Assembly (NCBI GenBank): GCA_947259625.1
Contig: CAMYMY010000036.1
Coordinates: forward strand, 1 to 18,457
Direction of reading: 5' to 3'
DNA: 18,457 nt
From: an uncultured Kiloniellales bacterium
Lineage (GTDB): Bacteria > Pseudomonadota > Alphaproteobacteria > Kiloniellales > JAKSDN01
The translations under genes and the position numbers were made by a program. Shown one piece after another: positions 1 through 6,722 of this stretch. The notes beneath the pieces were generated by a model that was given only the letters and a program-made list of their open reading frames with translations, did no database searches and was not told the origin of the DNA. Positions within the stretch are counted from its first letter, which is position 1; every line of letters begins with the position of its first letter.

Positions 1-1045
1 CTACTGGGGCGACCTCGGGGTCGAGTTCGGCCGCCCGACCATCGCCGCGGTGCCCAAGAGCGGCGAGGTGACGCTGATCACTTCGTCCATCGAAGGCGAA
101 ATGTGCGAGGCCATGACCTGGTTCGAGGATATCCGGCTGTTCTACGACGGTGTCGACGGGGAGTGGACCTGCCCGCTCCGAGGCGTCCTGGAACGCCACA
201 AGGGGCGGAGGATCGCCGTCGAGCGATCGAAGATTCCGGCGATCGTCTCGAACTATCTGACCGGCGACCTCGGTCTCGGCGGGCTGCTCGACGGCGAGCG
301 CGTGCTGTTCGAGCTGCGCATGGTCAAGGGGCCCGAGGAGATCGCCCAGATCCGCCAGGCCGGGCAGGTGGCCGTGGCGATGACCGACGCTGCCCGAGAG
401 GTGATCGCCGAGGGCGTGCCGGAATACGAGATCGCCCTGGCGGTCCAGGCCGGCGGCACCCGCAAGGCGGCCGAGATCATCGGCGGCGAGGACCCGGACT
501 CCCTGATGACCCCGATGATCCATAACCTCCAGGCGCTCAACTCCGGTCCTCATACCGCCATGGCCCATCGCCATCCGACCGTGCGCCGGCTCGAGCGGGG
601 CGACCCGGTCTATCTCTGCTTCTGCTCGATCTGCCATTTCAAGCAGTTCAAGCTCGGCTACGACCGGGAATACTTCGTCGGCGAGATGTCCGACGAGCAC
701 GCGCGGATCTACGAGATGGCCGTCGCGGCGCAGCAGGCGGCGGTCCGGGAGATGCGGCCGGGCGTGACCGCCGAGCAAGTGCACCAAGCCTCGGCCGAGG
801 TCTACCGGCGGAACGGCTTTGGGCTATGCTACCGCACCGGCCGGGCCATCGGCTATTCGTCGCTCGAGACGCCCGAGCTCAAGGACGGCGACAAGACGGT
901 CCTGCGCGCGGGCATGGCCTTCGCCGTCGACGGCGGCATCACCGTGCGGGGCAAGTTCGGCGCCCGGGTCGGGGACACGATCCTGGTGACCGAGGACGGC
1001 ACGGAGTGCGTGACCGAGTCGCCGAGGAACCAACCCGTGCTCTGA
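1..1045 (+). CDS. Creatinase-type M24 family protein (5' end missing)
   Basis: The reading frame is open from the first bases of the window, so the true start lies upstream; the GTG at 50 is internal. The visible part holds the end of a creatinase N-terminal domain (to about nt 350) and a full M24 'pita-bread' domain. All five usual M24 metal ligands appear replaced: the IDFG aspartate is Cys (LCFCS, about nt 612-627), the second aspartate site reads YDREYF, the HGIG histidine is Arg (TGRAIG, about 836-853), the EPG glutamate is Asp (AVDGG) and the final glutamate is Gly (RVGDT). This pattern matches metal-free creatinase (creatine amidinohydrolase). A His at 566-568 in AHRHP lines up with the creatinase catalytic His, and the two acidic active-site positions appear as Asp rather than Glu. 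The substrate is unknown. It converges on meaB with a 14-bp gap. A hydrolase acting on a C-N bond is more likely than a metallopeptidase. Confidence 0.85.
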   Translation, partial: YWGDLGVEFGRPTIAAVPKSGEVTLITSSIEGEMCEAMTWFEDIRLFYDGVDGEWTCPLRGVLERHKGRRIAVERSKIPAIVSNYLTGDLGLGGLLDGERVLFELRMVKGPEEIAQIRQAGQVAVAMTDAAREVIAEGVPEYEIALAVQAGGTRKAAEIIGGEDPDSLMTPMIHNLQALNSGPHTAMAHRHPTVRRLERGDPVYLCFCSICHFKQFKLGYDREYFVGEMSDEHARIYEMAVAAQQAAVREMRPGVTAEQVHQASAEVYRRNGFGLCYRTGRAIGYSSLETPELKDGDKTVLRAGMAFAVDGGITVRGKFGARVGDTILVTEDGTECVTESPRNQPVL

Positions 1046-1059
1046 ACGCGGTCGCCCGG

Positions 1060-2028
1060 TCAGGCCTTGTTCACCAAATAATCGGAAAGATACCGGCGGG
1101 CGGCATTCTCCAAGTCCAGCTCGCCGCGCTGGACCGAGCGGCACAGCGCGTGCAGGCCTTCGTCGTCGCTGTCGTTCAACCGCCGGCGAAGCAGCTCAGC
1201 GGCCGAATCCGCTATCTGCAGGCGGATTTGCGCCAAGGTCCTGGCCGCGCGCACCGATCCCCCGAGCGCCTCGGCCCGGGCCTCGACGGCATCGCTCAGT
1301 TCGGCCACGCCGCGGCCCTCCGTCGCCGTTGTGGCGATCACCGGGACTCCCGCCGCGCCCGGGTCGCGCAGCGACAGCATCCCCTCGAGCTGAGCCATGG
1401 TGCGCTCGGCGTTCGGCAGGTCGGCCTTGTTCACCACGAGGACGTCGGCGATTTCCAGGATACCCGCCTTGATCGCCTGGATCTCGTCGCCCAGTCCCGG
1501 GGCGCAGACGACGACGGTGACATCGACGAGCTGCGCGACCTCGACGTCCGATTGCCCGGCCCCGACGGTCTCGACGATCACCACGTCCTTGCCCGCCGCG
1601 TCCATCAAGTCGACGACCCGCGCTGCGGCGGACGACAGCCCCCCGACATGACCGCGCGTGGCCAGCGAACGAACGAAGACCTCGGGATCGCAGGCATGTT
1701 CGGCCATACGGATGCGGTCGCCGAGGATCGCGCCGCCCGAAAGCGGGCTCGAGGGATCGACGGCCAGGATGCCGAGGCTTTTCCCGCGCCGGCGCAGCTC
1801 GCCGACGAGCGCGCTCACCAGGGTGGATTTTCCGGCGCCAGGCGGTCCGGTCACGCCGATCACGAGTGCGTGGCCGAGCCTGGACTGGATACCTGCAAGA
1901 ACCTGCGCGGCCTGCGCGCCCGCGTTCTCGACCAAGGTGATGGCCTTGGCGAGGGCCGCGGGCTCACCGTCCAGCAGGCGCTCGAGAAGCTTGCCGCTGG
2001 CGGGCGCTGCGGCAGACCGGTCGGTCAT
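1060..2028 (-). CDS. meaB: MeaB/ArgK-family GTPase, mutase chaperone
   Basis: This 322-residue G3E P-loop GTPase is of the MeaB family, whose members gate adenosylcobalamin loading and protect B12-dependent acyl-CoA mutases from inactivation. Visible motifs are Walker A GPPGAGKST (residues 61-69), the Mg-binding VDPSSPLSGGAILGDR stretch, the ETVGAGQSDVEV switch segment and the NKAD guanine-specificity motif; a C-terminal dimerisation arm follows. The start chosen is the ATG at 2028-2026, which overlaps the mutase stop as ATGA. The frame stays open far upstream, but that part is an out-of-frame shadow of the mutase. It is the last gene of the operon and converges on the M24 gene. The family is clear; whether it serves only the adjacent mutase is inference from context. 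Confidence 0.95.
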   Translation of the reverse strand: MTDRSAAAPASGKLLERLLDGEPAALAKAITLVENAGAQAAQVLAGIQSRLGHALVIGVTGPPGAGKSTLVSALVGELRRRGKSLGILAVDPSSPLSGGAILGDRIRMAEHACDPEVFVRSLATRGHVGGLSSAAARVVDLMDAAGKDVVIVETVGAGQSDVEVAQLVDVTVVVCAPGLGDEIQAIKAGILEIADVLVVNKADLPNAERTMAQLEGMLSLRDPGAAGVPVIATTATEGRGVAELSDAVEARAEALGGSVRAARTLAQIRLQIADSAAELLRRRLNDSDDEGLHALCRSVQRGELDLENAARRYLSDYLVNKA

Positions 2029-3755
2029 GGCATCACCAGCGGCTGTCCGAACCCGAGCTCGCGGCGCAGGCAGGCACAGAGCTCGCCGTGGGTGACGCCG
2101 GCCATGGCGGCCTCGACCACCTTTTCGTAGACGTTCTGGCCGGGCGTGCCGGGTGCGGCGTTGGCCGCCCGGGCGAGGATGTCCAGCGCTGCCGTGACTG
2201 CCGCCTGGCTGCGCTCCGCCTTGAACGCTCGAAAGCGGGCGAGGTGAGCCTCCATGGCCGACTGGTCGGGGCGTTCCAGCGGTCTCGGCGCGGTGGTCGG
2301 CTCTTCGGCCTCCCGGTACTTGTTCACCCCGACGATCGTCTCCTGGCCGGAATCGACCTTTTCCTGGAAGACCCGCGCGGACTTCCCGATCATGTCCTGC
2401 GGGAGGCCGGCCTCGGCCGCGGCAAACATACCGCCGGCGGCATCGATCCTGGCGATGGTCGCCTCGATCTCCTCTTCCATGCGGTTGGTCAGGGTCTCGA
2501 GATAATACGAGCCGGCCAGCGGGTCGATCACGTCGGTCAGGTGGGCTTCCTCGCGCAGGATGTTCTGCGTCGCGATGGCGATGCGCGCGGCCTCCTCGGT
2601 CGGCACGATGGCGATGCGCGCGGCCTCCTCGGTCGGCACGCTCAGCACCTCGTCGTAGGCGTCCGTGTGAAGCGACTGCAGGCCGCCGAAGATGCCGGCT
2701 ATGGCCTGGACGGCGACGCGGGCGACGTTGTTGAGCGGCTGCTGGCGCGTCAGATCGACTCCGGAGGTCTGGGCATGGAACTTGAAGCGCCAGGCCTTGG
2801 GGTTCTTGGCGCCGAAGCGCTCGCGCACGATGCGCTGCCAGAGGCGGCGGCCGGCGCGCAGCTTGGCGATCTCCTCGAAGAAGCTGATCGAAATGTCGAA
2901 GAAGAAGGTGAAGCGCGGCAGGAAGACGTCGGGGTCCATGCCCCGCGTCCTGCAGTCCTCGGCATACTGGATCGCCGTGCAAAGGGTCAGCGCCATGGCT
3001 TCCGCCGGGGTGGCGCCGCCCTGCTGCATGTGCTGGCCGACCACCGAGATCGGGTTCCAGCCGGGCAGGTGGGTCTGGCAGAACTCGACATGGTCCACCA
3101 GCACCCGGCGCGACCCCGGAAGCGCGATGCGGAAGAACATGTGGTTCGCGACGAAATGGGAGATGTAGTCCGACTGGTTCGACGTGCCGGTGATCCGGCT
3201 CCAGGGGACGTCGCGCCGCTTGGCCACCGCCAGAAGCAGGGCCAGGAGCGTGAAGGGCAGCGGGTCGTTGACCGCGGTCGACAGCTCGCCGACCCCGATA
3301 TCGCGATAGCAGAGATCCATGTCGTCGACGGTGTTGACCACGGCGCCGCAGGTGCCGAGCAGCGGCAACTCGACCTCGTCGCAGTCGTAGCCGCGGTAGA
3401 CCGAGTTGCAGGGGATCAGGCTGCCCGCGGTTCCTCCGGCCGCGAGAATGGTCTTGAGCCGGTGGTTGTAGTCCTCCGGCGTGCCGAAACCGACCAGCTG
3501 GCGCTGGGTCCAGGTCCGGCCGCGGTGCATGCTGGGGTAGATGCCGCGGGTCATGGGCAACTGGCCGGGAAAGCTGAGATCCTCCATGTAGCGTTCCTCG
3601 CCCCAGTCCTCGCAGGTGTAGAGCGGCTTGATCTCGATCCCCGAGCGGTTGCGCAGGATTCCGTCCTGGCCGGCCTGGCCGTCGTAGTCCCGGCGCCATT
3701 CGGCCCGGGCGCTTTCGAAGCCGGGCAGGGGCAACTGGACCGGTTGCTCGCTCAT
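2025..3755 (-). CDS. Methylmalonyl-CoA mutase-family large subunit, substrate unknown
   Basis: This 576-residue protein is the catalytic TIM-barrel subunit of an adenosylcobalamin-dependent acyl-CoA mutase; the B12-binding domain is a separate protein encoded just upstream. Family landmarks include TWTQRQLVGFGTPED (81-95), GQHMQQGGA with the catalytic-region His242, AKNPKAWRFKFHAQTSG (about 316-332), QSLHTDAYDE and IDPLAGSYY. It departs from true methylmalonyl-CoA mutase where substrate is read: the MYAFRPWT segment is MHRGRTWT, the AFDLPT-like loop is LIPCNSVYRG, the Tyr before His242 is Gln, and the position of the arginine that binds the methylmalonyl carboxylate appears non-basic. Residues 373-394 hold an exact 11-residue duplication (VPTEEAARIAI twice). 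A strong GGAGG lies 12-3 nt before the ATG. It may be a hydroxyisobutyryl-, ethylmalonyl- or other branched acyl-CoA mutase; I cannot tell which. Confidence 0.9.
   Translation of the reverse strand: MSEQPVQLPLPGFESARAEWRRDYDGQAGQDGILRNRSGIEIKPLYTCEDWGEERYMEDLSFPGQLPMTRGIYPSMHRGRTWTQRQLVGFGTPEDYNHRLKTILAAGGTAGSLIPCNSVYRGYDCDEVELPLLGTCGAVVNTVDDMDLCYRDIGVGELSTAVNDPLPFTLLALLLAVAKRRDVPWSRITGTSNQSDYISHFVANHMFFRIALPGSRRVLVDHVEFCQTHLPGWNPISVVGQHMQQGGATPAEAMALTLCTAIQYAEDCRTRGMDPDVFLPRFTFFFDISISFFEEIAKLRAGRRLWQRIVRERFGAKNPKAWRFKFHAQTSGVDLTRQQPLNNVARVAVQAIAGIFGGLQSLHTDAYDEVLSVPTEEAARIAIVPTEEAARIAIATQNILREEAHLTDVIDPLAGSYYLETLTNRMEEEIEATIARIDAAGGMFAAAEAGLPQDMIGKSARVFQEKVDSGQETIVGVNKYREAEEPTTAPRPLERPDQSAMEAHLARFRAFKAERSQAAVTAALDILARAANAAPGTPGQNVYEKVVEAAMAGVTHGELCACLRRELGFGQPLVMP
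2575..2640. repeat. 33-bp perfect tandem duplication inside the mutase gene
   Basis: Two identical 33-bp units, 2575-2607 and 2608-2640, lie head to tail; identity extends 2 bp further on the left flank. The duplication keeps the frame and adds a second VPTEEAARIAI to the mutase (residues 373-383 and 384-394). Known mutases have this PTEEAARIA segment once, just after the HTDAYDE active-site strand. Confidence 0.95.
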
Positions 3756-3767
3756 CGTGTCCTCCTG

Positions 3768-4205
3768 TCAGCCGTTCGCGCAGGCGGCCCGGGCCTGGGT
3801 CGCGAGGTCGCCGACCGTGGCGACGATGTCCTCGCGTGGGCTGCCGGGATGGAACACCCGGCTGACCCCGGCCCGCAACAGCTCCGCCTCGTCGCCGTCG
3901 GGTATGATGCCGCCGGCGACGACCTTGACGTGACCGAATCCCGCCTCGCCCAAGGCCGCCATGAGGTCGGGCAGCAGCAGGTGGTCGGTCGCGAGCGAAC
4001 TCACGCCGATCACGTCGACGTCCTCCTCGACGGCGAGCTTGACCACCGCCTCGATCTTCTGCCAGGGGGCCGTATAGATGACCTCCATGCCGGCGTCGCG
4101 CAGATAGGCGGCGACGATACGGCTGCCGCGGTCATGGCCGTCCAGGCCGATCTTGGTGACCAGCACCCTGGGGGGCGGCGAGATGGATTTCGTGCTGTCG
4201 CTCAT
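3768..4205 (-). CDS. B12-binding small subunit of the acyl-CoA mutase
   Basis: This 145-residue stand-alone cobalamin-binding domain has a Rossmann-like fold and belongs to the methylmalonyl-CoA mutase C-terminal-domain family. It shows LDGHDRG (residues 21-27) with the DxHxxG signature, where His24 would be the lower axial ligand of cobalt; IGVSSL follows, and then GGIIP near residue 100. It should pair with the large subunit encoded 12 bp downstream to form the active mutase; separate subunits of this kind are known for hydroxyisobutyryl-CoA and some methylmalonyl-CoA mutases. The ATG overlaps the TetR stop (ATGA, 4205-4202) and is preceded by AGAGGAGG, which points to translational coupling. 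Confidence 0.94.
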   Translation of the reverse strand: MSDSTKSISPPPRVLVTKIGLDGHDRGSRIVAAYLRDAGMEVIYTAPWQKIEAVVKLAVEEDVDVIGVSSLATDHLLLPDLMAALGEAGFGHVKVVAGGIIPDGDEAELLRAGVSRVFHPGSPREDIVATVGDLATQARAACANG

Positions 4206-4804
4206 CGGACCTCCTCTGGTCTCTCCAAGGCGCGCCTGAAATACCTCGTGAACCGTCGCGCTATGGCGGAGGGCGTATCGCCGGCCGGACGGTACCAGAC
4301 CTGCGACCAGTTCAACGCGCCGAGCAGCAGGAGGCGGAGATTGCGCCGGTCGGACGGGTCGGGCAGCGCGAGGTCGTCGACCAGGCGCACGAAGCGTCCT
4401 TCATACTCGTCGCGCAAGGCGATCAGCCGGTCGCTTACCTTCTGGGCGTCCTGCGGCAGGACCCGAACGATCACCTGGGCGTAGTCGCTGCGGTCCAGCA
4501 CGGTCTCCAGATGGGCGGTGCAGGCCGCCTCCAGCCTGGCCCAGGGGTCTGCGGCCCCGGCGGCCGCGCGGTCGACATTGGCGGCGATGCGCCGCACGCC
4601 TTCCTCGTAGACCGCGAGCAGCAAGTCGTTCTTCGAGGCGAAATGATAGTAGAGCGAGCCGGGCAGCATGCCCGCGTCGCCCGCGATGTCGCGGATCGTC
4701 GTGGCCCGGAATCCCTGATGGGCGAACCGGCGGGCCGCCGCCGCGAGCAGTTGCCGGCGGCGATTGTCCTGGCGCGGGGCGCGGAGGGTAGCTTGTTCAG
4801 TCAT
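4202..4804 (-). CDS. TetR/AcrR-family regulator of the mutase operon
   Basis: This is a TetR-type repressor of 200 residues. The N-terminal helix-turn-helix is clear (TTIRDIAGDAGMLPGSLYYHF, about residues 34-54, followed by SKNDLL), and the C-terminal ligand domain has an LLLGALNWSQVWY stretch typical of acyl-CoA or fatty-acid responsive members. An upstream TTG at 4825 would also be in frame, but it lies within the palindromic operator, so the ATG at 4804 is preferred. It is the first gene of the operon and its stop overlaps the B12-subunit start. It probably represses itself and the mutase genes, with an acyl-CoA related to the mutase pathway as inducer; the ligand is inference. Confidence 0.93.
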   Translation of the reverse strand: MTEQATLRAPRQDNRRRQLLAAAARRFAHQGFRATTIRDIAGDAGMLPGSLYYHFASKNDLLLAVYEEGVRRIAANVDRAAAGAADPWARLEAACTAHLETVLDRSDYAQVIVRVLPQDAQKVSDRLIALRDEYEGRFVRLVDDLALPDPSDRRNLRLLLLGALNWSQVWYRPAGDTPSAIARRFTRYFRRALERPEEVR

Positions 4805-4818
4805 CCGAAGCAATGTAC

Positions 4819-4832
4819 CAAACAACTGTTTG
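4819..4832. promoter_or_regulatory. Palindromic TetR operator (PsrA-type motif)
   Basis: CAAACA-AC-TGTTTG is a 14-bp inverted repeat with perfect 6-bp arms, placed just downstream of the predicted -10 and 14 bp before the TetR ATG. It fits the (G/C)AAAC-N2-4-GTTTG(C/G) motif described for the fatty-acid-responsive TetR regulator PsrA. The position over the transcript start suggests autorepression of the operon. That the adjacent TetR protein binds it is inference. Confidence 0.65.
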
Positions 4833-4834
4833 TT

Positions 4835-4863
4835 TTTCTAAATTCTCTATTGGCAAACGTCAA
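4835..4863 (-). promoter_or_regulatory. Probable sigma70 promoter of the mutase operon
   Basis: On the minus strand, TTGACG (4863-4858) and TAGAAA (4840-4835) are separated by exactly 17 bp. They match 5 of 6 and 4 of 6 bases of the -35 and -10 consensus and stand out as an AT-rich patch in GC-rich DNA. The predicted transcript start falls inside the adjacent palindrome. Confidence 0.6.
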
Positions 4864-4904
4864 GCCGTCGGATTTCGCAGGGCAGAAGGATGAACTGCGG
4901 GCCG

Positions 4905-4918
4905 GGCCTCGGGAGGCC
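4905..4918 (-). terminator. Hairpin just after the adenine deaminase stop
   Basis: GGCCT-CGGG-AGGCC forms a 5-bp stem with a 4-nt loop, 2 nt beyond the stop codon at 4920. No T-run follows on the minus strand, so termination is uncertain. Confidence 0.3.
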
Positions 4919-4919
4919 G

Positions 4920-5942
4920 TCAGGTCGCTCCCTCGCGGCCGACATAGTCGTCGAGCTGCGCGATCAGCGCCTGCTTTTCGGCTGCGCCCAGAAAGGAGGC
5001 CTCGAAGGAGTTGCGGGCGACGGCGGCGAGCTGCGCGTGCGTCAGGTCCAGGGCCGCCTGAACCGCCTGGTAATTCTCGTTGATATAGCCGCCGAAATAG
5101 GCCGGGTCGTCGGAATTGATGGTGACGAACAGGCCCTTTTCGATCATGTCCTTGAGCGGATGCTCCGTCATGTCACTGACCACCGCCAGCTTGAGGTTCG
5201 ACAGCGGACAGACAGTGAGCGGCGTTTTCGCCTCCGCCAGGCGCCGGACCAGGGCCGCGTCGTCCAGGGACCGGTTGCCGTGGTCGATGCGAACCACCCG
5301 AAGCTCGTTCAGCGCCTGCCAGACATACTCCGCGGGGCCTTCCTCGCCTGCGTGGGCGACGGCCAGGAAGCCGGCGCTGCGGGCCCGCGCGAAGACCTCC
5401 TTGAATTTCGCCGGCGGGTGGCCGAGCTCCGAGGAATCGAGGCCGACGGCGACGATCCGGTCCTTGTGATCGAGCGCCTGATCCAGCGTCTGCATCGCGT
5501 CGTCCTGGTCCAGGTGGCGCAGGAAGCACATGATGATCCTGGAGGTGATGCCGAAGCGCTGCTCGCCGTCCCGCAAGGCCCGGTGGATCCCCTCGATCAC
5601 ACTCGAGAACGCCACGCCGCGTGCGGTGTGCGCCTGGGGGTCGAAGAAAATCTCGGCGTGCAGGACGCTCTGCTTGGCGACTCTCTCCAGATAGGCCCAG
5701 GTCAGGTCGTAGAAATCCTGCTCCTCGAGCAGCACCCGCATGCCCTGATAGTAGAGGTCGAGGAACCCCTGGAGATGTTCGAAATCATAGGCGCCGCGCA
5801 GCTCCTCCACCGAGCCGTAGGGGAGTGCGATCCCGTTTCGCTCGGCCAGCGCGAACAACTGCTCGGGCTCCAGCGTTCCCTCGATGTGCAGGTGCAGCTC
5901 GGCCTTCGGCAACCCCTCTATGAAGCGCGTCATCGCGGTCAT
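4920..5942 (-). CDS. Adenine deaminase (adenosine deaminase superfamily)
   Basis: This 340-residue zinc amidohydrolase probably deaminates adenine to hypoxanthine. The zinc site is complete: HLH (His17, His19), His197 in AHAGEE with catalytic Glu200, and Asp278 in NSDDP; His221 in DHG completes the active site. The segment VGLDSSELG replaces the GIDLAGDE-type segment of adenosine deaminases and is typical of the adenine deaminase branch (Pseudomonas PA0148 / yeast Aah1 type), so adenine rather than adenosine is the likely substrate. The ATG at 5942 was chosen; an alternative ATG lies three codons in. It is divergent from a hypoxanthine phosphoribosyltransferase gene, which supports a purine-salvage role. 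Automatic pipelines often label such proteins 'add'. Confidence 0.9.
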   Translation of the reverse strand: MTAMTRFIEGLPKAELHLHIEGTLEPEQLFALAERNGIALPYGSVEELRGAYDFEHLQGFLDLYYQGMRVLLEEQDFYDLTWAYLERVAKQSVLHAEIFFDPQAHTARGVAFSSVIEGIHRALRDGEQRFGITSRIIMCFLRHLDQDDAMQTLDQALDHKDRIVAVGLDSSELGHPPAKFKEVFARARSAGFLAVAHAGEEGPAEYVWQALNELRVVRIDHGNRSLDDAALVRRLAEAKTPLTVCPLSNLKLAVVSDMTEHPLKDMIEKGLFVTINSDDPAYFGGYINENYQAVQAALDLTHAQLAAVARNSFEASFLGAAEKQALIAQLDDYVGREGAT

Positions 5943-6086
5943 GGCTCGACTTTCCCGTGCTCGCTGGTCCCGTTCCAGATATAAGCCTCATGGGGCCGGT
6001 CCTGTAGGGCCTTGCCGAGAGTTGCGATCGGTTTTGCGGGCTCTTGCATGAACGGTTCAGGTCGAGGCTCGGTGCGGGCAAGTTGC

Positions 6087-6095
6087 AGGGGAGGG
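6087..6095 (+). promoter_or_regulatory. Strong ribosome binding site that sets the hpt start
   Basis: AGGGGAGGG lies 5 nt before the GTG at 6101. It decides against the in-frame upstream TTG at 6044, which has no such site. Confidence 0.7.
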
Positions 6096-6100
6096 CGGTC

Positions 6101-6622
6101 GTGGCTTCGATAACCAAGCTGTACGACGAGGACGAGATCGCCCGGCGGGTCGAGGAGCTGGCCGGCGAGATCGCCGGGGCCGTTTCCGGCGATTTCGCGA
6201 TCGTCGCCCTCCTCAAGGGCGGCTTCGTGTTCGTGGCCGACCTGATCCGGGTGCTCGGCCGCCACGGTTTGGCGCCCACGGTCGAGTTCATGAGGGTGAG
6301 CAGCTATGGCGCGGCAAAGGAGAGCTCCGGGAAGGTCCGGCTGATCGGCGCGGTGCCCAAGGAGGTCGCCGGCCGGGCCGTGCTTGTCGTGGACGACATC
6401 GTCGATACCGGACGCTCGCTGGCCTACGCCAGGGACCGCCTCCTCGAAGCGGGCGCATCCAAGGTCTGGACCTGCACGCTGCTGGACAAGCCCAGCCGGC
6501 GCGAGATCGAGTTCACGGCCGACTTCGTCGGCTTCGTCATCGAGGACGTCTTCGTCGTTGGCTACGGCATCGACTTTGCCGAGCAATACCGCCACCTGCC
6601 CTACATCGGCATTATCGAATAA
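6101..6622 (+). CDS. hpt: Hypoxanthine(-guanine) phosphoribosyltransferase
   Basis: This 173-residue type I phosphoribosyltransferase converts hypoxanthine (and probably guanine) plus PRPP to IMP (GMP). The PRPP loop VLVVDDIVDTG is at residues 94-104, the flexible-loop serine-tyrosine SSYG at 67-70, and the base-binding part LLDKPSRRE and GYGIDFAEQYRHLPYIG lie near the C terminus, as in bacterial Hpt. The GTG start is set by the strong ribosome binding site just upstream; the length is close to that of E. coli Hpt. It is transcribed away from the adenine deaminase gene across a 158-bp shared upstream region, and the two steps link adenine to IMP. Confidence 0.93.
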   Translation: MASITKLYDEDEIARRVEELAGEIAGAVSGDFAIVALLKGGFVFVADLIRVLGRHGLAPTVEFMRVSSYGAAKESSGKVRLIGAVPKEVAGRAVLVVDDIVDTGRSLAYARDRLLEAGASKVWTCTLLDKPSRREIEFTADFVGFVIEDVFVVGYGIDFAEQYRHLPYIGIIE

Positions 6623-6722
6623 CGGCGTCGGGATAGCGACGGAAACGGCTACCTTCCGCGCCGCGGTTTCGGATAGCATCGGCTGGGCCGGGAACGGCCC
6701 AACCTGCGGGGAGGATAGTCCG

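Noticed and set aside
2029..3699. The meaB reading frame stays open far upstream, giving an apparent 879-residue protein
   Set aside because: The upstream part is Arg/Pro/Gly-rich and is an out-of-frame copy of the mutase gene; MeaB homology starts at 2028.
826..4484. Long plus-strand open frames (826-2130 and 2088-4484) opposite the mutase operon
   Set aside because: They lie antisense to well-supported genes, have the biased composition of high-GC shadow frames and no recognisable domain.
6004..6060. In-frame TTG at 6044 as the start of hpt
   Set aside because: The GTG at 6101 has a far better ribosome binding site and gives the normal family length.
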